DNA from: Candidatus Altimarinota bacterium
GTDB taxonomy: Bacteria > Patescibacteriota > Gracilibacteria > JAUYGZ01
Reading direction: 5' to 3'
Length of the DNA: 64,000 nt
NCBI GenBank assembly: GCA_029233985.1
Contig: JARGOK010000002.1
Span: 372,001-436,000, forward strand
The position numbers were made by a program, and so were the translations under genes. Shown here piece by piece: positions 35,216-42,055 of the stretch. Numbering within the stretch: the stretch's first letter is position 1; each line of letters begins with the position of its first letter. The notes below the pieces were generated by a model. That model made no database searches. It had not been told where the DNA came from and saw only the letters and a program-made list of their open reading frames with translations.

Positions 35216-36838
35216 ATGACAAATTCAGAAAATATAGAAGTCAAGATCCCCCCAGATCAAACTATTCCGGGCACACACCCTATTATTATTATTGGGCCAA
35301 ATGGTTCAGGGAAAACTACGTTCGGATCACAACTAGCGATTCAAAACAATGCTGAATGGATACCTGCAACCAGGAATTTGGAATTTGCAGATTCAATTCC
35401 AATGCAAACTACAGTACAAGCTCAGAGCGTTCATTCAAACAGCAAGAACAAACAACGTAATGAAATTTGGCGACAAGCAAATGATCTGATCAATTTATTA
35501 GCAAAACTAAAGGCTGAAGAAAACGAAGAAGCAATTGCATTCAAAAGGGCATACAGAAGCGGAAAAAGAGAAGACCCGCCACTTACGAAGATCGAAAATC
35601 TAACTGGCATATGGAATTCACTTTTTCCTAAAAGAGAAATTAATTTTTCTTCTTATTCCCCAAAGGTAAAAGCAAATCACAGAACCAACCCTGCCCCATT
35701 TGCAATTGGAAGAATGAGTGGTGGAGAAAGAGTCGCATTATACCTACTTGCAAGAATCATTGATGCCCCCATCGGAATTATAGTCATAGATGAACCAGAG
35801 CTACATTTTCACGGAGTGTTAGCTAGAAAATTTTGGAATGCTCTAGAAATTTTGAGAACTGACTGCCGTTTTGTCTACATAACACATGATTTACCATTCG
35901 CTCTTTCACGTAATAATCCTCAGTTCATAATTGTCACATCTGAATCAAATCATCAAATTCTACCTCCACAGACTAATATTCCTGATGAAATAATTGAGAG
36001 CGTACTTGGTGCAGCATCTTTCTCAATTTCTGCAAAAAATTTCATATTTTGTGAAGGTAGTAAACTCAATAAAAAGGATAATGAACTTTATTCAGCGTGG
36101 CTTCAAGATGACAACACGGTCATAATACCTGTAGGCAGCTGTGAAGAAGTAATTAAGTGTGTAGAAGTCTTTAATAGCAATGAAGCAGTAATAGGACTTC
36201 AAGCAAAAGGCATTATTGATCGGGATTTTCGTTCAGATGAATTTCTCTCACAGCTTCCAGAGAATATCCAACCTCTTTCCCTGCACGAAATTGAATCTCT
36301 CTATTGCACCAAAAATGTATATGCAGCCGTTGCCAAATACATGGGAGTAAGTGCTGCCGATATAGAAACAGCATACAAAAACTTCATCAGCCAAGTAAAA
36401 CAACATTTTATTAGTAACCCATTGGAAAAAAATAAGATTATTCTTGAGAGGACAAGACAACGCACCGAAGAGAAATCAAAAAGCCTTCTAAATGGATTAC
36501 ATACAGAAACAAATATCGATATTGTAAAATCAAGCTATTTAGCAGCACTAAACATTACCAATTGGTCATTCTCTCCAGAAAATTACTTCGATGAGGAAAA
36601 AACCAGAGTTGAGACAGTTTTGGAAGAAGCAGCAACAGCCGAACAATTATTAATAATTTTACCAGGAAAAACACTATTCTCACGTATAATAAATAGCCTT
36701 GGAATTACCCAAGAAAGTTTTCTGAATTTAGTAATCTCTGCATTAAATACCACTTCTGAAATAAAAAGCAGCCCTCTGAAAACTCTAAAAACAGAGTTGA
36801 TTGCAGCATTGCATTCACACAAGCCATTTCAAGAATAA
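35216..36838 (+). CDS. Fused ABC-ATPase + DUF4435 (TOPRIM-like) protein; PARIS AriAB/OLD-like defence candidate
   Basis: A 540-aa cytoplasmic protein with two halves. Residues 20-265 are an ABC/AAA_15-21 type ATPase: Walker A GPNGSGKTT (27-35), signature MSGGERV (167-173), Walker B IIVIDEPE (188-195) and switch His in ITHD (222-225). Residues 270 to about 400 look like DUF4435: FIFCEG with Glu280, then GIIDRDF with Asp335 and Asp337, and LHEIESLY. These form the acidic E...DxD set of a TOPRIM nuclease. The C-terminal 140 residues are helical. PARIS systems pair an ATPase (AriA) with a DUF4435 TOPRIM effector (AriB) and exist in fused form; OLD nucleases have the same order. The gene stands alone, framed by inverted repeats, which fits a mobile defence module. 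Function is inferred from domains, not shown. Alternatives are an OLD-family nuclease or another conflict ATPase. Confidence 0.82.
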   Translation: MTNSENIEVKIPPDQTIPGTHPIIIIGPNGSGKTTFGSQLAIQNNAEWIPATRNLEFADSIPMQTTVQAQSVHSNSKNKQRNEIWRQANDLINLLAKLKAEENEEAIAFKRAYRSGKREDPPLTKIENLTGIWNSLFPKREINFSSYSPKVKANHRTNPAPFAIGRMSGGERVALYLLARIIDAPIGIIVIDEPELHFHGVLARKFWNALEILRTDCRFVYITHDLPFALSRNNPQFIIVTSESNHQILPPQTNIPDEIIESVLGAASFSISAKNFIFCEGSKLNKKDNELYSAWLQDDNTVIIPVGSCEEVIKCVEVFNSNEAVIGLQAKGIIDRDFRSDEFLSQLPENIQPLSLHEIESLYCTKNVYAAVAKYMGVSAADIETAYKNFISQVKQHFISNPLEKNKIILERTRQRTEEKSKSLLNGLHTETNIDIVKSSYLAALNITNWSFSPENYFDEEKTRVETVLEEAATAEQLLIILPGKTLFSRIINSLGITQESFLNLVISALNTTSEIKSSPLKTLKTELIAALHSHKPFQE

Positions 36839-36894
36839 GGTGTATGGGCTCCGGGCATTCACCCCTTTAATTCCCCTCTGCCCTCCGCCTCAAT

Positions 36895-36925
36895 AGGAAA
36901 ACAAAATCGGGTTCTTTTTAAGAGC
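36895..36925. repeat. 31-bp inverted repeat, right copy
   Basis: Partner of 35084-35114, beginning 56 bp after the stop of the ATPase gene. The 12-bp word ATAGGAAAACAA at its inner edge (36893-36904) recurs directly at 36943-36954. Confidence 0.9.
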
Positions 36926-36959
36926 ATCCCTCCTTCGTCAGGATAGGAAAACAAGCACA

Positions 36960-37046
36960 TCATACATCAGCGCACTATCCATCATATCTCATGGTTAAAA
37001 ACCCTACCATTTCGATTCGACGGATCAGTGCGCAAACGATGTATGA
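36960..37046. repeat. Long imperfect inverted repeat next to the right 31-bp repeat
   Basis: TCATACATC plus GCGCACT (36960-36976) pair with AGTGCGC (37027-37033) plus GATGTATGA (37038-37046), leaving a loop of about 50 bp. It lies just beyond the stop of the minus-strand YHYH gene and could serve as its terminator or as a structured element end. Confidence 0.6.
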
Positions 37047-37054
37047 CATACCCT

Positions 37055-38098
37055 CTACCGTCCCCCACGACCACCAGTCCTTACAGAAGCATCACACGCT
37101 ATCCCCTTTTCATCGTGAACACAACCAGATTCACCATGATAACAACCCAAGATCTGATTGGCACCTTTCTCAGCCACATGATAATGGTATGGAAGGTCAT
37201 TACTGGCATGACCATTACACTCATCCAAATCAGTTGGGGCTGTCCCATCGAGGTTTAGCTGTGTATGCATGGCATATCCATCAAGAGCTAGACCAATAAC
37301 TGGCGCATGCTCATCATCCACGATGATCTGATCAGGACAATCTGTGGCAGCATGATAATGATAGCCTACGTGAGGATTCACATGGCCTCCACAGTCGTCA
37401 AAAGGAGCAATAGTATGTGCTGCAAGGATCGCATCAACTGGTGCGGGAGCATCATAGCGCACTCCATTGAAAGCAATCCCAATCCCATTTTGATTATTGA
37501 TAGATTGGACAGTCTTCCCAGGCACTGGCTCAAGAGGAATAGTGTAGGTCACTTCAGGAAGTTCTTCGAGATAGCTAATCTGACACTCCACACAATGATT
37601 GTGATAAGCCTCGTCTACATCTGGACGGGCTGCTGCTTCGCAAGCTTCTTTGGTATCAGTAACATATATTTCACCAGTGGCTTCATCATAAAGCTTCCAT
37701 TGTTCATCCTCATAAAACGCATTGAGGTTTGCAACAAAAGTCCCATCCACTTCATATGCTTCATTATTCTCCAACCACATCCCACCAGCTTCAGCTCCAG
37801 CATCAGTAATATTTGTCGGACACCACGGGCCAACTGTTTCAGTACGAGGAGCTTGAATGGTAGTAAACTGAAAACACTCCGTCTGCGTTCCAGCAGACAA
37901 GGTACATTCTACAATAGAAACATCACTCACAAGCGCATCTTCACGAAAAGAATCCGTAATAACGTCTATTTTTTCCGCATATTCAGCACTCTCCAGCATC
38001 ACTACAGGCAGCGTACTAAGAGACGAAGTCTTCAAAAAAGCACTCCACACAAAACCAATAAACAAAGCAAACAGCACCACAAGAATATATTTTTTCAT
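37055..38098 (-). CDS. YHYH-domain exported protein
   Basis: A 347-aa protein anchored or exported by an N-terminal hydrophobic segment (MKKYILVVLFALFIGFVW). I use the ATG at 38098 because it gives a clean signal sequence; the frame opens at 38131. The C-terminal half contains the family-naming YHYH tetrapeptide twice (VGYHYHAA, LPYHYHVA) among many Asp, His and Cys residues, including GGHVNPH and CNGHASND, which look like metal-binding clusters. YHYH proteins are widespread secreted proteins of unknown reaction. It lies inside the segment bounded by the 184-bp direct repeats, with copy 2 beginning 63 bp upstream of its start, and is convergent with the ATPase gene. Confidence 0.85.
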   Translation of the reverse strand: MKKYILVVLFALFIGFVWSAFLKTSSLSTLPVVMLESAEYAEKIDVITDSFREDALVSDVSIVECTLSAGTQTECFQFTTIQAPRTETVGPWCPTNITDAGAEAGGMWLENNEAYEVDGTFVANLNAFYEDEQWKLYDEATGEIYVTDTKEACEAAARPDVDEAYHNHCVECQISYLEELPEVTYTIPLEPVPGKTVQSINNQNGIGIAFNGVRYDAPAPVDAILAAHTIAPFDDCGGHVNPHVGYHYHAATDCPDQIIVDDEHAPVIGLALDGYAMHTQLNLDGTAPTDLDECNGHASNDLPYHYHVAEKGANQILGCYHGESGCVHDEKGIACDASVRTGGRGGR

Positions 38099-38160
38099 GA
38101 GAATTTTTTTTATATGAAGAAAATTGTACAAATATTTCTAAACAGAAAGTCAGCACTATA

Positions 38161-38343
38161 AGTCTGCCATCACCAAAGAACAAAATCTACCCTTCTCGTC
38201 TGAAGAGAAAACGTGCCCAAAAGCCAACTCGCGTGAACAATAGACAACCCTCAATTTTCAAGAAAATCAGGTACATTCGTCCAATCTCAAAAGACAAGTC
38301 CACAATCAGCTTTAGACTGACATAATTGAAGCAACTGAAGAAG
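38161..38343. repeat. 184-bp direct repeat, copy 2 (183 bp)
   Basis: Partner of 34699-34882. Its right end overlaps the last codons of the broken small gene at 38312-38554. The copies differ at nine positions. Confidence 0.9.
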
Positions 38344-38554
38344 AACTCTTTTCAGACAAAATACTAATCCGTTCTAATATCGCTACCTACCAACTTACAA
38401 TTTTCCTCTGATCCAATGGAACTTCCTCTCTCGATTGCCACCTTTCCTTCAAACCCACAGAAAAAACATCTGTATTTCCATTTATAATCCAACTATTCAA
38501 AACAATCACCAATTGTGAAAAACCTACATTTTCCTGATCCTTTTCTGTATTCAT
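38312..38554 (-). pseudogene. Small gene broken by an in-frame TAG
   Basis: From the ATG at 38554 the minus strand encodes 55 codons (MNTEKDQENVGFSQL to QRKIVSW) and stops at TAG (38387-38389). The same frame stays open for another 24 codons (VAILERISILSEK to IMSV) until TAA at 38312. The amphipathic continuation suggests one earlier protein of about 80 residues. Its end lies inside the direct repeat. No family is recognised. It could also be an intact 55-aa protein. Confidence 0.4.
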
Positions 38555-38697
38555 AGACGCACACTATACCATATTTTTCTATTTCTCATAAAAACATAAA
38601 ACAAAGGAAATATGGCGACATAGGTATCTTTTTTCACCATTTTAAACTACACTACAAGCTAATAAAAGAAGACACACCACTACTAAACACTTAAAAA

Positions 38698-39411
38698 ATG
38701 AAAAGATTCAATGGTGCAGCTGGAGATGATTACGAGCTTTTTGAAAAGGCTTGTCCACATTTTGAAGAGCTAGAAAACACGCTTGGAAAAACTCTTCAAG
38801 AGCATTTTAAAAAAATCGACATTGATGAAATAAAAGTGCTCGAAATAGGCTGTGGGCCAGGTTTTACGAGCTTGATTATTTTGGAGGCAGACGATAGAAC
38901 AAACGTAACAGCTATAGACAACGAACCAGTGATGCTTGCACAAGCAAAAGACATCTTGCAAAGATACATTAAAAACAAAAAAATTGAGCTGATACAAGCT
39001 GATGCTCTAGGTTTCCTCAAAAAACAAGCGTCATACACCTTTGATGTTTTTGCTTCAGGCTTCACTTTGCATAATTTCACAAAGAAATATAGAAAAGAGG
39101 TTTTGAAAGAAATTTATAGGGTATTAAAAAATGGAGGAATATTTGTAAACGCTGATAAATATGCACTCGACAATAAAGTGGAACACACCAAAACCTTAGA
39201 TTGGCAATTAGCTCAATTTCAGAAAGTATATACAAAATTAAAACGCTCTGATCTCAGACAAGAATGGACAACTCATTACTTAGAAGATAACAAAGCAGAG
39301 ATCATCATGAAAGAATCTGCGTCCAAAGTCTCAATGGAAAAAAGTGGTTTTAAAAACATAAAAACCGTCTTTCGTAAAAAAATGGAAGCTGTGATATTTG
39401 CTCAAAAGTAA
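38698..39411 (+). CDS. Class I SAM-dependent methyltransferase
   Basis: A 237-aa soluble methyltransferase with the Rossmann motif I VLEIGCGPG (about residues 45-53), an acidic residue at the end of strand 2 (TAIDNE) and the post-motif region VLKNGGIFVNAD. It most resembles the methyltransferase 11/25 group that modifies small molecules, but the acceptor is unknown. Its last 47 bp (39361-39407) recur almost exactly at 40353-40399 beyond the next gene. The coding sequence itself is complete, and the start ATG is followed by a normal fold. The upstream 140 bp are AT-rich without a clear -35. Confidence 0.88.
   Translation: MKRFNGAAGDDYELFEKACPHFEELENTLGKTLQEHFKKIDIDEIKVLEIGCGPGFTSLIILEADDRTNVTAIDNEPVMLAQAKDILQRYIKNKKIELIQADALGFLKKQASYTFDVFASGFTLHNFTKKYRKEVLKEIYRVLKNGGIFVNADKYALDNKVEHTKTLDWQLAQFQKVYTKLKRSDLRQEWTTHYLEDNKAEIIMKESASKVSMEKSGFKNIKTVFRKKMEAVIFAQK
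39361..39407. repeat. 47-bp direct repeat, copy 1 (3' end of the methyltransferase gene)
   Basis: Identical to 40353-40399 at 46 of 47 positions, 992 bp apart, in the same orientation. Flanking sequence on both sides differs. Confidence 0.92.
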
Positions 39412-39437
39412 TTTGAAGAACACATACCTTGAAAAAA

Positions 39438-40283
39438 TCACAGATCCACCACTATAGATGCTCTGAATCTAGCATCAGGATCTACAAAACGAGGATCTAC
39501 AGGGTAAAAACAAAGTTGGCTAGAACCCCAACTAGCAGCAGCAACAAAAAGGCTTTCTGAACGAGAAGATTGATCTAAAACGGTAAGAAATTCTCTATCT
39601 ATACCTTGACCAGCCTGAGATAAGGCATTCAACTGAAGCAATGAATATTGTAATTTATTAACTATACTGAGTTTTCTTTGTTCATAGTCATTCGTAGTCT
39701 TCTCCAATTGATCAGAAATAGGCTCATTCACATATCGATTACTATCTACAGGCAATACTGGAACACCTTCTGTCACAGCCACCTGCCAATTAATAATTTT
39801 TCCATCTGTATCAGAAACATCTGAATTATATTTCCACGGCATATAGAAAACTGCACGAATAATACAAGAAACTGGCTTTAATACACGTGAAAACCCATTT
39901 GCTTCTTGGCCTTCTTCAAAAACAGGAACAAGCTGAAAAACTGGTTCTTTCATAAGCTTAATTTCCTCAATCAAATCTGGATTGATCATCAAATGCTGAT
40001 AAAGTGCAATAATACACTGATCAATCTTCGGAATATCTGCATCAAAATCTGGCCGATGGTAATTATTCTGTTTCATCGTATTCAAAGATACAGTATATCC
40101 TTTATTTACTATTTCATGTAACTCAGGATGAATCAAAAGCATGGCTTCATTTATTCTGCCATTTCTGATATATAATTCTCCTAATTTAAATCGGGAATTG
40201 TGATCTCCAGGATTTTTTACAATTCGCCTTTCTAGATTGGCCATCATATCTCTAAAACCAGATATGCTGTTTTTTGAAAACAT
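39438..40283 (-). CDS. Hypothetical protein, 281 aa, with TPR-like N-terminus
   Basis: Not recognised. The first 55 residues (LERRIVKNPGDHNSRFKLGELYIRNGRINEAM) fit one or two tetratricopeptide-like helices, often used for protein binding. The remainder is a soluble mixed region without catalytic motif. No signal peptide is present. It stops with TGA, rare in this genome, and its product ends VVDL. The gene lies between the two 47-bp direct repeats and on the strand opposite to the methyltransferase, so it may have arrived as an insert. Confidence 0.72.
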   Translation of the reverse strand: MFSKNSISGFRDMMANLERRIVKNPGDHNSRFKLGELYIRNGRINEAMLLIHPELHEIVNKGYTVSLNTMKQNNYHRPDFDADIPKIDQCIIALYQHLMINPDLIEEIKLMKEPVFQLVPVFEEGQEANGFSRVLKPVSCIIRAVFYMPWKYNSDVSDTDGKIINWQVAVTEGVPVLPVDSNRYVNEPISDQLEKTTNDYEQRKLSIVNKLQYSLLQLNALSQAGQGIDREFLTVLDQSSRSESLFVAAASWGSSQLCFYPVDPRFVDPDARFRASIVVDL

Positions 40284-40352
40284 AAAAAGTAATTATTTAC
40301 ATCTCATGATTATAACATATTTTCCATAATTTTTCATTAAAAATAACGAGAA

Positions 40353-40399
40353 AAAACCGTCTTTCGTAAAAAAATGGAAGCTATGATATTTGCTCAAAA
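40353..40399. repeat. 47-bp direct repeat, copy 2
   Basis: Partner of 39361-39407 with a single G-to-A difference. It contributes the -35-like TTGCTC to the candidate promoter of the small gene that follows. Confidence 0.92.
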
Positions 40400-40419
40400 A
40401 TTGCAAAACAATGTACAAT
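40390..40419 (+). promoter_or_regulatory. Candidate promoter of the 32-aa membrane protein
   Basis: TTGCTC (40390-40395) and TACAAT (40414-40419) are separated by 18 bp. Transcription would start about 30 bp before the ATG at 40458. Confidence 0.5.
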
Positions 40420-40457
40420 GAGGCACGGTAAATCAAAATACAATAACCAATCATCGT

Positions 40458-40556
40458 ATGGAAATCATCTTAAGCTGGGGTTCACCAGTAGGAATAGCAA
40501 TATTTATGGCAGGATTAGGAGTGTTTTTTTGGGGGCTAACAAAACTCTGGAGATAA
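40458..40556 (+). CDS. 32-aa single-span membrane protein
   Basis: ATG at 40458, TAA at 40554. The product starts MEIILSWGSPVG, continues with one hydrophobic helix of about 17 residues (IAIFMAGLGVFFWGL) and ends with a basic TKLWR. This is a typical small inner-membrane protein layout with a positively charged end. The overlapping 66-codon frame from 40418 lacks any such order. Function unknown. The gene has a plausible promoter of its own. Confidence 0.6.
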   Translation: MEIILSWGSPVGIAIFMAGLGVFFWGLTKLWR

Positions 40557-40596
40557 GGCATTTCATGACCTATTTCAAATTCAGGGAGAGGTTTTT

Positions 40597-41184
40597 TTAC
40601 AAAGAAAAGAAAGCCTGAAAACTATCAAAAGCATAGTAACCAATCAACGCGAGACCAATGTTATAAAAAGTATTTCCAATTGAAAGAGGGATAATCACTC
40701 TCCAGTACGAGTACTGAACAAGTCCCGTGGAAATCATAATAAAATCGTTGGAAAAAGGAGAAATAGTGCCGTACACCAATAAAAATGGAGTAACGGCTCT
40801 CGGATATTTGTGCAAATAATAGCCCACGCTCTCCAAAGCCGTCTTAAATCTTGTTGGCAATACTTGTTCCCCTTGTTTCCCCAAAAAATAAGAAGCACTA
40901 TCACCAATCATGACACCACCTGCAGTGGTTACTCCAAGGAGAACAGGATTCAGTCCTCCTGCAGCAAAGCTCATGAGGATAAAATGATAAGGCACGCCAG
41001 TAAAGGTTGTCAGACCGCCAACGACCGCCAATACAAACATAATAAAATACGCATTCTCTGCCCCTACCGCCAGCAACAATTCATCAGAAGAGGTACTCGC
41101 AAGAAGAAGAGAAAGCCCGATAAACAAACAGACTGCGATCAGCACAAAAGCTTTTTTTTTGATATTTGTAATAGGAAGTTTCAT
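40597..41184 (-). CDS. VTT/DedA (SNARE-associated) family membrane protein
   Basis: Polytopic membrane protein of 195 aa with about five hydrophobic segments and the re-entrant-loop pattern of VTT-domain proteins: G.PYHFILMSFAAGG, then GGVMIGDSASYFLG, then PFLLVYGTISPFSNDF. VTT/DedA proteins are linked to lipid translocation and membrane homeostasis. It resembles the YqaA-like subgroup. Length is normal for the family. It is followed on the same strand by nothing close; the next minus-strand gene upstream (41196-41537) is 11 bp away and may be co-transcribed. Confidence 0.85.
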   Translation of the reverse strand: MKLPITNIKKKAFVLIAVCLFIGLSLLLASTSSDELLLAVGAENAYFIMFVLAVVGGLTTFTGVPYHFILMSFAAGGLNPVLLGVTTAGGVMIGDSASYFLGKQGEQVLPTRFKTALESVGYYLHKYPRAVTPFLLVYGTISPFSNDFIMISTGLVQYSYWRVIIPLSIGNTFYNIGLALIGYYAFDSFQAFFSL

Positions 41185-41195
41185 ATAAGCAATAA

Positions 41196-41537
41196 CTAGT
41201 CGAGCGGAGGTGAGAGAAGCCGTACAAAGTGTGCATAAATCACTCTCTTGTCTTCTCTTTTGCCAGAAACATGCACAAAATCACCCTCTTCAATATCTTC
41301 TTTATCAGATTCATGAGGAAAGCGTATTTTTGTATCTTCTCCGAGCAGTATACGGGTTTCTTCAAGATGCCTATCCTGAATAACAAATTCACTTTCAGAA
41401 CTAGAAACAACAAAGCCAGCACTCTGTCGAATACCTTGTACAGCAAACTTATACCACCCATAAAAAGTATATCCTGAGAGCAAAAGACCAATAATAAAGA
41501 CTCCTGATAGTATTTTTATTGCCTGTTTATTGGCCAT
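41196..41537 (-). CDS. Small membrane-anchored protein with OB-like extracytoplasmic domain
   Basis: Unrecognised. From the ATG at 41537 the product is 113 aa. Residues 8-28 are a hydrophobic anchor (IKILSGVFIIGLLLSGYTFYGW). The rest is a short beta-rich domain (FVVSSSESEFVIQD...ILLGEDTKIRF...GDFVHVSGK) resembling the DUF5666/OB-like modules that follow anchors in many small bacterial proteins. The open frame extends to 41702 but would add 55 unlikely residues. It lies 11 bp upstream of the VTT protein in the same direction. Confidence 0.7.
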   Translation of the reverse strand: MANKQAIKILSGVFIIGLLLSGYTFYGWYKFAVQGIRQSAGFVVSSSESEFVIQDRHLEETRILLGEDTKIRFPHESDKEDIEEGDFVHVSGKREDKRVIYAHFVRLLSPPLD

Positions 41538-41701
41538 AGCTAAAAAATAACGATATATAGACAAAGAGATACTACCTGATATTTCATTATTTTCAGAATA
41601 TACTCTTCTGATCGAACAAAAGAACATGTCGAGTTCATCAGAAGTCATCTCCAACAAGAATACCCTTGCAAGCACAAGGTATTTCGATGATGATATGAGC
41701 A

Positions 41702-41899
41702 ATGAAACTCTATCGACTCATTACCGGACCCGACGACGCCAACTTTTGTTTTCGCGTCACCGAAGCCCTCAATAAGGGCTGGGAACTGCATGGAGCACCA
41801 ACGCTCACTCATGATGGAAAAACAGCCATCGCTGGGCAAGCTCTCCTCAAAGAAGCAGAAGGAATTTTCACTTCTGATATCGATTTTCACAATCTCTAA
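41702..41899 (+). CDS. DUF1737 family protein, 65 aa
   Basis: Small soluble protein matching the DUF1737 pattern YRL.TGPDDA.FC.RV.EAL..GW.L.G.PTLT with GQA near the end. No function is known for the family. The ATG at 41702 is the natural start. It stands between two minus-strand genes and has no obvious partner. Confidence 0.88.
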   Translation: MKLYRLITGPDDANFCFRVTEALNKGWELHGAPTLTHDGKTAIAGQALLKEAEGIFTSDIDFHNL

Positions 41900-42055
41900 A
41901 ACTTTCTCTTTCATCTCCCTCCCAGCCTTCCTGGTTCAAGTACTCTAAAAAACAACAGGAACCTTACACCTAACGATCCCAAAAAATCATCCAAAAGATA
42001 AAAGATCGCGCTCTTGTTATAACAAATGGAAAGGAGGTACCAGGCTCAAAAAACC

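Noticed and set aside
40418-40618. 66-codon + strand frame
   Set aside because: Overlaps the better 32-aa membrane protein and the end of the VTT gene, with no recognisable order.
41925-41945. GGTTCAAGT resembling a tRNA T-loop
   Set aside because: Neighbouring bases do not form a T-stem or an acceptor stem.
42029-42040. AAAGGAGGT, a perfect Shine-Dalgarno-like sequence
   Set aside because: No start codon follows on the + strand within a usable distance; the nearest gene is on the other strand.
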